Assembly: GCF_040361195.1 (NCBI RefSeq) | Contig: NZ_APNE01000003.1 | Direction: 5' to 3' (one strand) | Length of the DNA: 64,000 nucleotides | DNA from: Salinisphaera hydrothermalis | Lineage (GTDB): Bacteria; Pseudomonadota; Gammaproteobacteria; Nevskiales; Salinisphaeraceae | Part shown: piece after piece, positions 52,894-62,325 of the stretch | Numbering within the stretch: position 1 is the stretch's first letter | How the letters are laid out: the number at the start of each line of letters is the position of its first letter | The notes under the pieces: generated by a model | Told to the model about the DNA's origin: nothing | Database searches by the model: none | What the model saw: the letters and a program-made list of their open reading frames with translations, nothing else | Made by a program: the position numbers and the translations under genes

Positions 52894-54286
52894 TCGAATC
52901 TTTCGTGATATGCAAAAAGATGTTGATTCCGGTTTCGTCCTTGAAGACTTGATGGTTCGGAAAAGGGGCGCCCAATTTCTCCATGTCGGTATCGTCTCGA
53001 TAAATCAGATACCATTCGAGCAAATGCTCCATCCAGTGGCGTGCCGGATTGTCGGGATGCACATTGGTGACCATGACCTGGCCGCCCTCCTTGCACCACT
53101 GGTGGAATAGATTGAGAAGTCTGGCGCAGACGCGATCGGAAAGATAGTCGAACAGGCCGGCACAATAGATGATGTCGTACTCGTCCTGCTCCGAGCCTTC
53201 GGGCCTGGAGGCATGCCGCAGCAAGCCGTGAACGGACTGGTGGGAGAACGTGATCTGCGGTCGAATGCCGCTGGCGTCACTGGCCTCGTTGAGTTGCTTT
53301 TCGGTGTAATCCAGCGTCTCGCGACTGAAATCTATGAGCGTGATGTCGCAGATCTCGATGGCTCGACTCTGGCGGATCAGACGCTGTAGCTCGATGGCCG
53401 GGCCGCATCCGACGTTCAATATCCGCGGTGTCTTGTCCGGGGCTTCTTTGCGTAGACGCGTAATCTGGTCACGCAATTGGTCGACCAGGATGTTGATGCG
53501 GTTCCGATGTGCCTCCGCCGGTCCGGTTTGTAGATACAGTGTGTTGATGAGCTGGGCATAGATCGTGGGCCCTTCGCGCGGGTCGCGCAGCATCATGTTG
53601 ACCATTTCGTAGTCGCCCGCGTATCCGAGGGGCTTGTAGTAGGCACGATGTACGAAAGGGGCCCGCATCAGAAGCGGATGCAGATCATCTTGTGCGTAGC
53701 GCATGTGGGTTATGCGCTCTTCCTCCGGGATCTGAGAGGCTTGCTTTTCGAAGTCGCTGAACAGTTCGATCAGGGGCGGAACGAGAGGCTCGGCGAGATC
53801 TGGAAATAGCTGGTCTCGGGAGGCGGCGGTATCGCCTCTGTCATCCTCGAAGTCCAGATGTTCGAGCCAGCGATTCAAGGCGGTCAGGAACGAGCGTAGC
53901 CGCGAAACGCTGAGTTGATAATCCGGCCGGATCTGCTGATTGCTTTGCCATTCGTCAATGAATTGATGGATCTCGTGCCGGATGTTTTCGCGGTCACCGG
54001 CCAGGCCGATGAGTTCGGACCAGGGGTCGAGAAGGCTGGCCGAAACGATGAGCATCAGGCCCGTGTTGACCAGGCCGCTGACGACCGCGCGGCCACGGTA
54101 GATGACCCGGTCGTTGCCTCGAATCTCCAGGCTGTGCAGCACCTCGCTCAGCTGGACGATGGAGTACGGGTTATATACTTCGAAAATTAGCGTGGTGCGC
54201 GACACTTTGACCAAATTGCCACGGGCCGCCGTGCCCTGGCTGTTCGTGAAAACGATCAGGTCGTTGAGACTATGGATGGTAGCCAC
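52880..54286 (-). CDS. PhcB-like SAM-dependent methyltransferase
   Basis: A 468-residue protein with a GTG start at 54286 preceded by AAGGAG. The N-terminal part (about 1-90) is beta-rich, possibly PilZ-like (TAARGNLVKVSRTTLIFEVYNPY...GRAVVSGLVNTGLML), which I hold only weakly. A helical middle (about 100-280) is followed by a Rossmann methyltransferase domain with motif I in RILNVGCGPAIEL (288-300) and an acidic residue in LIDFSRETLDY. PhcB of Ralstonia makes a 3-hydroxy fatty acid methyl ester signal. This gene leads an operon with a membrane kinase and two receiver proteins, the phcBSRQ order, so it is a candidate autoinducer synthase. Confidence 0.8.
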   Translation of the reverse strand: MATIHSLNDLIVFTNSQGTAARGNLVKVSRTTLIFEVYNPYSIVQLSEVLHSLEIRGNDRVIYRGRAVVSGLVNTGLMLIVSASLLDPWSELIGLAGDRENIRHEIHQFIDEWQSNQQIRPDYQLSVSRLRSFLTALNRWLEHLDFEDDRGDTAASRDQLFPDLAEPLVPPLIELFSDFEKQASQIPEEERITHMRYAQDDLHPLLMRAPFVHRAYYKPLGYAGDYEMVNMMLRDPREGPTIYAQLINTLYLQTGPAEAHRNRINILVDQLRDQITRLRKEAPDKTPRILNVGCGPAIELQRLIRQSRAIEICDITLIDFSRETLDYTEKQLNEASDASGIRPQITFSHQSVHGLLRHASRPEGSEQDEYDIIYCAGLFDYLSDRVCARLLNLFHQWCKEGGQVMVTNVHPDNPARHWMEHLLEWYLIYRDDTDMEKLGAPFPNHQVFKDETGINIFLHITKDSNAGQ

Positions 54287-54958
54287 GAAGCGCTCCTTGA
54301 GAAGGTGTTGGGTTATTTGGCAGCCATCGTTGTCGTTGGGTCGTGCCGAGCACGCATGTCGCGCTTACGCGCATGGAAACGTGCTGTTTGAATCGTCGCG
54401 AGAGGCTGTTCAGCTTGTTGTGCATGCCGAATCGGCTTCGGGGTGTATCGCCGATGCCCGTGTGGCCATGATCAATAAATAGATCGTGGCGGCGGTCGAA
54501 CTTCCGACCGGATCCTTTTTGCCGATTTCGCGTTGGCGTGTCCGGCTGCATCGTGATGCAGCGTTGGAATAAGACTCCGGCGCGATAAAGCGGATGTTGC
54601 GTTGGAAGGCGATCTTTCATTGGGCGTCGCGTGCTGTGCTCGGTGTGCCGGCTTCCTGGGTAGGTGTCTGGGGGCCCAATGGTACGCGCAGGGGGTTTCG
54701 TCGTGCCGGTTTTATCTGGCGGGCGTAATCAACGGCGCCCACCATGAACGTCTGGACGCCGGACTTCGGGGCGAGCGATCCATTTGACGGCTCAAGCCCG
54801 TGGCGCTCCGGGCTACCGCTGCTCAAGGCACGGTAAGGTCCGAGGCGTCTAGCTGTTGCCGTGCCAGCTGAAGAATCGAGAGCTGCGTCCCGAGGCTCTC
54901 GGTCGCGCCGGCCCAGGGCGGGCGCCAGCCGGCGCTCGGGTCGGCCGCTGCTTTTGAA
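54287..54958. other. Non-coding region upstream of the Phc-like operon
   Basis: This 672-bp gap is the only upstream region for the operon, so its promoter must lie here. Sequence near the methyltransferase has AAGGAG for translation. I find no convincing promoter boxes, operator or small gene. Open frames here (for example minus-strand 54270-54620) do not look like proteins. Confidence 0.4.
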
Positions 54959-55942
54959 TCAGAGCTCAAGATCAGCGGCGTTGTAACAGGCCGGCATCGG
55001 CTCGCCCTCGAGGCCGGCGATGAGGTTGTCCACGGCCAGGCGCGCCATGTCGTAGCGGGTTTCGAAGGTGGCCGAGCCGATATGCGGCAGGGCGACGACG
55101 TCGTTGCGGCCGACCAGCGGGTGGTCGGCGCCGATCGGTTCGCCCTGGAATACATCGAGGCCGGCTGCGCGGATGCCACCGGCGTCGAGGGCGGCCACGA
55201 GGGCGTTTTCATCCACCACCGAACCTCGGGCGATGTTGATGAAGATCGCATGCGGCGCCATCCGCTCGAACGCGGCTTCGTCGAACATGTGGTGGGTGTC
55301 GTCGGTGCCGGGCACGACCACGCAGACGAAATCCGAATCGGCCAGCAGCTCGTCGAATTCGACGTAGCGCAGGCCGATTTCGTCTTCCGCCTCGGGCTTG
55401 CGCGAGCGGTTGTGGTAGACGACGTCCATGCCAAAACCGAAGGCCGCTCGCCGGGCGATGGCCTGGCCGATACGGCCCATGCCGACGATGCCCAGGCGCT
55501 TGTGATGCACGTTCACGCCGAACTGGTCGCGGCCGACCGGTGCCGCCCACTGGCCGGCGCGGACCCATTCCGCGAGCTCGACCACGCGGCGGGCGGTTGC
55601 AAGCAGCAGGGTCATTGCCGTGTCGGCTGTGGTATCGGTCAGCACGTCGGGCGTATGGCCGAGCGCGATCCCGCGCCGCGACAAGGCGGCGACGTCATAG
55701 GCGTCCACCCCAACCGAGACGCTGGACAGCACCCGCAGGTGGGGTGCCCGCTCGATGGTTTCGGCCGGCCAGCGCATGGAAACGCCGATCGCGCCGCGGG
55801 CGCGAGCCAGCGCGTCGTCGAAGCCGGGCGCTGTGCTGGGGTCGTCGTAGGCAGAGAAATCGGCGAGCGTGTAGCGCTCGGCGAGCCGGGCTTTCTGATC
55901 GTCCGGCAAGCTATCGGAGAAAACGAGAACGGTCGAGCTCAT
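54959..55942 (-). CDS. D-2-hydroxyacid dehydrogenase (glyoxylate/hydroxypyruvate reductase-like)
   Basis: A 327-residue dehydrogenase with start at 55942 (MSSTVLVFSDSL); a 22-residue earlier start has no family support. Motifs are GMGRIGQAIARRA for NAD(P), NIARGSVVDE with the catalytic Arg, DVFQGEP with the Glu and LPHIGSAT with the His. The pattern is that of GhrB/glycerate dehydrogenase, including NRSRKPEAE after strand two, which suggests NADPH. It probably reduces glyoxylate, hydroxypyruvate or 2-ketogluconate. It stands alone. Confidence 0.87.
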   Translation of the reverse strand: MSSTVLVFSDSLPDDQKARLAERYTLADFSAYDDPSTAPGFDDALARARGAIGVSMRWPAETIERAPHLRVLSSVSVGVDAYDVAALSRRGIALGHTPDVLTDTTADTAMTLLLATARRVVELAEWVRAGQWAAPVGRDQFGVNVHHKRLGIVGMGRIGQAIARRAAFGFGMDVVYHNRSRKPEAEDEIGLRYVEFDELLADSDFVCVVVPGTDDTHHMFDEAAFERMAPHAIFINIARGSVVDENALVAALDAGGIRAAGLDVFQGEPIGADHPLVGRNDVVALPHIGSATFETRYDMARLAVDNLIAGLEGEPMPACYNAADLEL

Positions 55943-56090
55943 GAGGCGGGGCGGTCGGTAGGGGCCTGCGGGCAATCTAGCCCGCGACTCGCACCTCCGG
56001 CAATACACGCATGGCGCGACCTACGGGCCGGGCGTATCTTGAGCCGGATCGGCCGGGGGCGGCGTCGGAGAATAAGAAAGGGGATTGTGA

Positions 56091-57200
56091 ATGTCGGAGT
56101 CGAGCGCGTCGCCAGAGGATATGTCGGACGAGAGCGCGGTTCAGCTGTTTTCCCGCCTGCTCAGCATACGTTCGCTCGTATTGACCGCGCTGCTGGTGCT
56201 GGCGCTCGGCTATACGTTGTATTTCACCCGGTTCGTCTGTATTCCGATCGCGCTGGCGTTGTTGTTCAATATGCTGCTCGGACCGCTGGTGACGCGCGCC
56301 GAGCGCTGGCATTTGCCGCGTGGGCTGTCCGCTGCCTTCATCATTGCCAGCTGTGCTGCCATCGCCGGCTATGGCATCTACATGCTCACGGGGCCCGCCG
56401 AATACTGGATCAACCGCGCGCCCGAGGCGTTCTCCTCGTTCAATCACAAGACGAGCGAGCTGCAGAAGCAGATCCAGAACATGAACGAGAGCACCAAGGA
56501 GATCAAGAAGGCCGCGACCAAGCTCATCGGCAAGGCCAGCAAGCAGACCATCGAGATCAATCACAAGGGGCTGCGAGCGCGCATCATCACGAACCTGCAG
56601 TGGACCGGCAGCATTCTGGTGATGACGCTGATCCTGCTGTATTTCATGCTCGCCGGTCGCGGTACTCTGTTCAAACAGCTGTTATTGCTCATGCCGTCGG
56701 CACGCAGCCGCGCCAACGCGGTGTGCATCGTCCGGAACTTGCAGGCCGATATTGGCCGCTATCTGGCCACAGTGACGTTGATCAACATGACGCTGGGCGC
56801 CGTGACGGCACTGGTGCTGTGGCTGATCGGCTTAGCCGATCCAGTGCTCTGGGGCGTGATCGTGGGGATCTTCAATTTCGCGCCCTACGTCGGTGCCGCG
56901 GTTTCCCTGGGACTAATTACGCTCGCGTCGTTTGCCACCTTCGATACGCTCGCGCACGTCGCGGCGGCGCCGCTGGCCGTGTTTGCGCTCAACGTGCTGG
57001 AAGGTAATTTCATCACCCCTATGATTCACGGCCATCGTTTTGCCATGAGCCCGCTCATGGTCTTCGTCGCGTTGTTCTTCTGGGGATGGCTGTGGGGCGT
57101 GGCCGGCATGTTGATGGCCGTGCCGCTGCTGCTGGTTTGCAAGGTCACCTGCGACCATATCGCCGAGCTGCGGCCGCTCGGCCGTGCGCTTGGCCGCTGA
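56091..57200 (+). CDS. AI-2E-family membrane transporter
   Basis: A 369-residue protein with about eight membrane helices in two groups around a polar, helical segment (about 118-160, QKQIQNMNESTKEIKKAATKLIGKASKQ). This is the UPF0118/AI-2E (PF01594) layout, with the C-terminal block NVLEGNFITPMIHGHRFAMSPLMVFVALFFWGWLWGVAGMLMAVPLLLVCK. Some members export autoinducer-2, others act in ion homeostasis. The start at 56091 has AAAGGGGAT upstream. Convergent with the ClC gene. Confidence 0.9.
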   Translation: MSESSASPEDMSDESAVQLFSRLLSIRSLVLTALLVLALGYTLYFTRFVCIPIALALLFNMLLGPLVTRAERWHLPRGLSAAFIIASCAAIAGYGIYMLTGPAEYWINRAPEAFSSFNHKTSELQKQIQNMNESTKEIKKAATKLIGKASKQTIEINHKGLRARIITNLQWTGSILVMTLILLYFMLAGRGTLFKQLLLLMPSARSRANAVCIVRNLQADIGRYLATVTLINMTLGAVTALVLWLIGLADPVLWGVIVGIFNFAPYVGAAVSLGLITLASFATFDTLAHVAAAPLAVFALNVLEGNFITPMIHGHRFAMSPLMVFVALFFWGWLWGVAGMLMAVPLLLVCKVTCDHIAELRPLGRALGR

Positions 57201-57212
57201 TAACGACGACAT

Positions 57213-57235
57213 CGCCCCGCCTGCAAGGGGCGGGC
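57213..57235. terminator. Candidate bidirectional hairpin between convergent genes
   Basis: CGCCCC and GGGGCG surround a short loop between the AI-2E stop and the ClC stop; no T-run, so weak. Confidence 0.35.
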
Positions 57236-57245
57236 GCGTGTCCTG

Positions 57246-59183
57246 CTAGGCGTCGTCTTCGGCCGGTTCCGCCGGGGCGGTGGTTTGGGGCTTATCGCTG
57301 CGCGCGGGCTTGAGCGTGGGGCGGAGTTTGCGCCGACGCTCCATCTGACGGGCCAGGCGGGAAGAGCGCGCCACGTCGGATAGTGTCAGCACGCCCTGAA
57401 CCTCGCGCGGATGGCTCATGTTGCCGTCCTCGGTCACCAGCGCCACTTCGCAGTTGGCGGCGCGCAGCCGGCCCACGATGTCGAAGATCATGTCCTCGGC
57501 GCCGACCACGATGTAGTCGGTTTCCATGTGCTCGTCGACCCAGCTACGGATGCCGATGCCGCCGCGCCCCTTGAGCCGATAGTGGCGTCGCGAGGAGAAG
57601 ATCGCCTGGATATTCTGTTCGGCGTCCAGCACCAGCACGTTGGGCGCCTGGCGGCCGAAGCGTCGGAAGCGGCGGCGGACTTCGGCCATGCCACGCGTGC
57701 TGCCGACCCGCACGACGCGCGGGTCGTAGAAGTCCGAGGCCTTACGCAGCATGAACAGGTTCGTTTCCAGCGAGCCCGGCACCGGGTGGTTACGCCGGGT
57801 CAGCTTGAACGTGTAGATGGTGTCGGCCATCAGGAACTGGCGCACGCCATAGGCAATCGACACGATGATTACCATCGGGATGATGACGTGATAATCGCGC
57901 GTCATCTCGAAGATGATCACGAGCGCGGTGAGCGCGGCGCCGGTCGAGCCGGCCACGACACCGGCCATGCCGAGCACCGCCATCGTCGCCACGTCCAGAT
58001 GAAAGCCGGGGGCGACGTGCTGCATGGCCACGGCAAAAGCGCCGCCAAGCGTGGCACCCAGATACAGCGCCGGCGAGAACACGCCGCCGGAGGCGCCCGA
58101 GCCCAGGGTGAGCGAGGTCGCCAGCAGTTTGGCGCCGAACAACAGCAGCAGCAGCCACGGGTTGGTCAGCACGTCTTCCAGAATATTCTGGATGGTCGCG
58201 TAGCCGACGCCTTCGACGTAGTAGTGGCCGCCGTAGACCAGGAACGCATACATCATCACGCCGACGATGCCCATGCCGGCGACATGACGGACGTAATCGT
58301 TGACCGGCAGCTTCTCGAAGCCTTCTTCGAACCAATAGATGCTGCGGGTGAAAAGCCAGGCGGCCAGCCCGAGCAACACCCCGAAGATGACGTAGACAAC
58401 GAGCAGCTGCGGCGAACTGAGCACCAGGCCGTCGTTGCCCAGGGCGGGGATATTGAACGACGGGTTGGTGCCGAACAGGCTTTGCCCGACGAAGGCGGCC
58501 GAACCGGTCGACAGCAACACCGGAATCAAGGTGCGGCCCGAGGTCTCGGGCAGGATGATCTCGATGGCGAACAGCAGCCCGCCGAGCGGCGCATTGAAGG
58601 TGGCCGTAATGCCGGCCGCAGCGCCCGAGGCGATCAGCGTATTGCGTTGCCATTCGCGCAGCAGCGCCAGCTGGCCGACAGTGGAACCCAGCGCCGATCC
58701 GATCTGGATGATCGGCCCCTCGCGGCCGACCGCGCCGCCGGTGGCGATCGAAATCGAGGACGCGAGTGCCTTGGTCGCCGCCACCGCCGGGCGAATGATG
58801 CCGCCCTTGTAATAGATGGCGTCGATCACTTCGGGCACGCCATGGCCCTTGGCTTCCGGCGCGAAACTCTTCACCAGCCAGGTGACGATCAGCGCGCCGA
58901 CCATGGGCACGGCAATGATCCATGGGCCCAGCGGGCTGGCCGCGGTGTGCTGGTTGGCGTCGTAGGCGAAAGAGAGCTGGCCGGAGAAGGCGAGATTGTG
59001 GAACAGTGCAATCAGCGCACGGAAAGCACCCGCACCATAGCCCGCAGCAATACCCACACCGACGGCGAGCAGGCTGAGCAACAGGCTGGAGCGTTCGATC
59101 GTGCGTGGCCGGGCCACCGGGTCTCTCTTCGTTGTCGGCGACGAAGGATCAGCGCCGCCCCGGACTGGGGGCGCGATCGACAT
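57246..59183 (-). CDS. ClC-family chloride channel/antiporter with C-terminal CBS pair
   Basis: A 645-residue membrane protein. The ClC selectivity motifs are GREGPIIQIGSALGS (with the gating Glu), GSGASGGVFSPALYLGA, and GSTGAALTALVIIFEMTRDYHVI. About 11 membrane helices are followed by a CBS pair (about 470-610, VLVLDAEQNIQAIFSS and VQGVLTLSDVARSS), which senses nucleotides in other ClCs. It should move chloride with or without proton exchange. It is on its own, convergent with the AI-2E gene. Confidence 0.93.
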   Translation of the reverse strand: MSIAPPVRGGADPSSPTTKRDPVARPRTIERSSLLLSLLAVGVGIAAGYGAGAFRALIALFHNLAFSGQLSFAYDANQHTAASPLGPWIIAVPMVGALIVTWLVKSFAPEAKGHGVPEVIDAIYYKGGIIRPAVAATKALASSISIATGGAVGREGPIIQIGSALGSTVGQLALLREWQRNTLIASGAAAGITATFNAPLGGLLFAIEIILPETSGRTLIPVLLSTGSAAFVGQSLFGTNPSFNIPALGNDGLVLSSPQLLVVYVIFGVLLGLAAWLFTRSIYWFEEGFEKLPVNDYVRHVAGMGIVGVMMYAFLVYGGHYYVEGVGYATIQNILEDVLTNPWLLLLLFGAKLLATSLTLGSGASGGVFSPALYLGATLGGAFAVAMQHVAPGFHLDVATMAVLGMAGVVAGSTGAALTALVIIFEMTRDYHVIIPMVIIVSIAYGVRQFLMADTIYTFKLTRRNHPVPGSLETNLFMLRKASDFYDPRVVRVGSTRGMAEVRRRFRRFGRQAPNVLVLDAEQNIQAIFSSRRHYRLKGRGGIGIRSWVDEHMETDYIVVGAEDMIFDIVGRLRAANCEVALVTEDGNMSHPREVQGVLTLSDVARSSRLARQMERRRKLRPTLKPARSDKPQTTAPAEPAEDDA

Positions 59184-59412
59184 CGTCGAGTGTGGATGTC
59201 GTCAACGGCCCGGATCGAGCCTCTGCGCGAAACGCATCATACATCAATCACTGTCGGTTTTCTAAACAGCATTGACATGGTGACCATTTGCGGCGAAAGA
59301 CAATCGACCTCGCGCCAAATATGGCTGCCATGCGTTCGTGCTGCGCGCGGCCGGCTCGATGGCGCGGCGGTTTGTGTCGTGGTTGCACCACAACGGCGCT
59401 ACACTCGGGAGC

Positions 59413-60258
59413 ATGAGCGGGGTCGAAGGCAAGACCGGGTTGAGTTGGCGGGCGCGACTTTCGCGCTGGGTCAGCCGTTGGCTGGCGACGGACGTTCAGC
59501 CTTGCCCGGCGCCGCGCACCGACTTCGCTCGGCTGAGCGAACATGTGCAACCCGCCGACGTGATCCTGGTGGCCGGGCGCAGTCGGGTCGCGGGCGTGAT
59601 CCAGAGCGTCACGCTCAGCGCCTGGAGCCACGCCGCCCTGTACATCGGCCGCGCCGACACGCTGGCCGATGGCAAGGTCCGGCAGGTCGTCGCCGAGGCG
59701 GGCTGGCCGCCAGATACTCAGATTCTGCTCGAGGCCGAAATGGGCGACGGCGTGCGGGTATCGCCGCTGACCCGCTATCGCGGCGAGCATTTACGCATCT
59801 GCCGTCCGCGCGACATGCCCGAGTCGGACCGGGCGGCGGTCATCAGCTATGCCTGCGCTCGCTATGGTACGCCCTACGACACGCGACAGATCCTCGATCT
59901 GTTACGTTTCTTTCTACCGTACGGCGTCTTGCCCCGGCATTGGCGCTCGACCCTGTTCGAAGCGGGCCATGGCGACATGATTCGCGCCATCTGCTCGACC
60001 TTGTTGGCCAATGCATTTGCCAGTGTCCACTATCCGATTCTGCCCACCATTCACCGCGGCGAGCATGGGGAGATGATTTTCGTTCGCCGCAACGGCCGCT
60101 TGATCACGCCGCGCGATTTCGATTACTCGCCGTATTTCGACATCATCAAGTATCCGTTCTTTGGTGACGACGTCGACCGCTATCGCGATCTGCTCTGGGA
60201 CGACGACGCGCCGTGTGCCTCGCGTCCGGTTCGCCGGGGGCGCCGACTGCGGAAGTAG
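59413..60258 (+). CDS. YiiX-like permuted papain-fold (NlpC/P60-related) protein
   Basis: A 281-residue protein with start at 59413; longer in-frame starts lie in the divergent spacer. The permuted papain fold is seen in the order His73 (WSHAALYIG), an acidic residue (EAEMGDGV, Glu109) and the nucleophile Cys194 (RAICSTLLANAF). YaeF/YiiX proteins are thiol hydrolases or lipid-linked enzymes of unclear substrate. It has no signal peptide. It lies 65 bp upstream of yihY on the same strand. Confidence 0.8.
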   Translation: MSGVEGKTGLSWRARLSRWVSRWLATDVQPCPAPRTDFARLSEHVQPADVILVAGRSRVAGVIQSVTLSAWSHAALYIGRADTLADGKVRQVVAEAGWPPDTQILLEAEMGDGVRVSPLTRYRGEHLRICRPRDMPESDRAAVISYACARYGTPYDTRQILDLLRFFLPYGVLPRHWRSTLFEAGHGDMIRAICSTLLANAFASVHYPILPTIHRGEHGEMIFVRRNGRLITPRDFDYSPYFDIIKYPFFGDDVDRYRDLLWDDDAPCASRPVRRGRRLRK

Positions 60259-60322
60259 GTGGGCCGACGGCCGGTAGCCGGGGATTGCGTATACTCGCGA
60301 TAAGGGTTTCACGGCACACATC

Positions 60323-61360
60323 ATGGTGTTTCGCAAAAACGCGCATCGCCTCGCGCCCGGCGAGACTGTCTCCGAGGATGGCCGCGGTCGCCGCGCCCGC
60401 ACGCCCGCACATATCCCACTAATCGGCTGGAAGGACATCCTGCTACGGGTGTTCCATGCCTTTTCCGACAACAACCTGTCGATCATTGCGGCCGGCGTCT
60501 CGTTTTATGGCCTGCTCGCGATCTTTCCGGGCGTCGCCGCTTTTGTCGCCATTTACGGACTGTTTCAGGACCCGCATGAGGTGGTCGTCCAGATGCAGGG
60601 GTTGGCCGGCGTGATGCCGCCGGACGTCATCAATACGGTCACCGGGCAGATGACGCAGGTCGCCGCGCGCCCGACCGGCACGCTCGGCGTCGCCGCGATC
60701 GTGACCCTGGCACTCGCGCTATGGAGCGCACGCAAGGGCACCACCGCGTTGATGGTGGCGCTCAACGTGGTCTATGCCGAAAGAGAATCACGCAACCTCA
60801 TCATCACCACGCTGGTATCGCTCGCGCTGACGCTGGCGATTATCGTCGGTCTGATCGCGGTCGCCGTGTTGGCCGCCGGTGTGCCACTGGTCGCCACCGC
60901 GCTCGGGCTGGGCGGCTGGGTCGTCGCTATCGCGCGCGGCGTGGGTCTGGGGCTGGGCGCTTTGTTCCTGATGCTGGGTATTGCCGGGCTGTACCGGTTC
61001 GCCCCTAGCCGGACGCGGCCGAAATGGCGCTGGGTGCTCGTCGGGGCGGCCCTGGTGACGGTGTTCTGGATCCTGGGCTCGCTGGCATTCTCGGTCTACG
61101 TCGCGTTCTCCAATACGTATTCGGCGACCTACGGCTCGCTCGGCGCAGTGGTCGTCGTGCTGACCTGGCTCTATATCACCGTGCTGATCATGTTGGTGGG
61201 CGGCGAGATCAATGCCCAGCTCGAATTCCAGACGGCGGAGGACACGACCATCAGCGGTAACAAGCCGATGGGCGAGCGCGGCGCGTTTGTGGCGGACAAC
61301 GTGGCCCGCCGGGCCGACGAGATCGACTTCGACGCACAGGACGAACTGGACCCGCGATGA
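60323..61360 (+). CDS. YihY/BrkB-family inner-membrane protein
   Basis: A 345-residue protein with six membrane helices of the YihY (formerly ribonuclease BN) family: FHAFSDNNLSIIAAGVSFYGLLAIFPGVAAFVAIYGLFQDP, LWSARKGTTALMVALNVVYAERESRN, and LGAVVVVLTWLYITVLIMLVGGEINAQLEF. It is not a ribonuclease; the function of the family is not settled. Its stop overlaps the next ATG by 4 bp (ATGA). Confidence 0.92.
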   Translation: MVFRKNAHRLAPGETVSEDGRGRRARTPAHIPLIGWKDILLRVFHAFSDNNLSIIAAGVSFYGLLAIFPGVAAFVAIYGLFQDPHEVVVQMQGLAGVMPPDVINTVTGQMTQVAARPTGTLGVAAIVTLALALWSARKGTTALMVALNVVYAERESRNLIITTLVSLALTLAIIVGLIAVAVLAAGVPLVATALGLGGWVVAIARGVGLGLGALFLMLGIAGLYRFAPSRTRPKWRWVLVGAALVTVFWILGSLAFSVYVAFSNTYSATYGSLGAVVVVLTWLYITVLIMLVGGEINAQLEFQTAEDTTISGNKPMGERGAFVADNVARRADEIDFDAQDELDPR

Positions 61361-62325
61361 CCACGCAACGCCTCACAATCGCAAGCAGCGCCGAACCCGG
61401 CGCCACGCTGAGTCTGCGCGAGGCCACGGCCGTGGGGCGGCCCGGCCACGCCGGCCGTGCCCTGTTGTTTGTTCATGGCGCGACTTATCCCGGCGTGATG
61501 TTCGACGTGCCGGGTGCGAGCTGGATGGCGCGCGCCGTGGCCGACGGCTACGACGCCTACGCGCTGGATATGCGCGGTTATGGCGGGTCGAGCCGGCCGG
61601 ACTGCATGGCCGAAGCGCCCGAGGCAGGCGAACCGTTCTGTCGGGCCGAGGACGCGGCCGTGGATATCGCCGATGCCATCACCGCCATCCGGCGCCGGGC
61701 CGGCGTATCGGTCGTCGATGTCGTGGCCTGGTCGTGGGGCACGATGACCACGGCTTTTCATATCGCGCGCGGCGACGCGGCGATCCGCCGGCTGGTGTTG
61801 TTCGCCCCGGTGTATGGCACGAAGAATCCGGGATGGATCGAGGGGCTGTCCGAGCCGGGCCAGCCCAATCGCCTGCGCGCCCCGGGCGCTTATCGGACCG
61901 AGACCCAGGCCCAGGCCGATGCGCGCTGGGCGGCCCAGATCACGGCGGCCCGCTCGGATGCCTGGCGCGATCCGGCGATTCTCGCGGCCTGGTTCGAAGC
62001 CATGCTGGCCGACGAACCGGGCAATGCCGTGCGCGCGCCCAACGGCGTGTTGCTCGACCTCTGGTCGGCGTTCAACGGGCGGCCGCGCTATGACGCGGCC
62101 CGCATCCCGATGCCCACGCTGGTGATCCGCGGCGGCGCCGATACCACCGCCACACGTGCCGATGCGCTGGCGCTGCTGGATGCGCTTGGAGCGCGCGACA
62201 AGGCCTATGTCGAGATCGCCCATGCGAGTCACTTCGCGCTACTCGAACATCGGCGCCACGCCTTGTTCGATCAGGTGGCGGCCTTTCTGAAATCGGACGG
62301 CGCGGGTGGCGCCCATGGCGGATGA
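61357..62325 (+). CDS. Alpha/beta hydrolase
   Basis: A 322-residue alpha/beta hydrolase. The nucleophile elbow is AWSWGT with Ser126, the oxyanion strand is LLFVHGATYPG, an acid lies in IRGGADTTAT and the histidine in IAHASHFALLEH. The order YihY-hydrolase-Ldh on one strand with overlapping ends implies one operon. Substrate unknown. Confidence 0.85.
   Translation: MTTQRLTIASSAEPGATLSLREATAVGRPGHAGRALLFVHGATYPGVMFDVPGASWMARAVADGYDAYALDMRGYGGSSRPDCMAEAPEAGEPFCRAEDAAVDIADAITAIRRRAGVSVVDVVAWSWGTMTTAFHIARGDAAIRRLVLFAPVYGTKNPGWIEGLSEPGQPNRLRAPGAYRTETQAQADARWAAQITAARSDAWRDPAILAAWFEAMLADEPGNAVRAPNGVLLDLWSAFNGRPRYDAARIPMPTLVIRGGADTTATRADALALLDALGARDKAYVEIAHASHFALLEHRRHALFDQVAAFLKSDGAGGAHGG

Noticed and set aside
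54270..54620. Minus-strand open frame of 116 codons upstream of the methyltransferase
   Set aside because: Low-complexity basic peptide with no family likeness. It overlaps the methyltransferase start.
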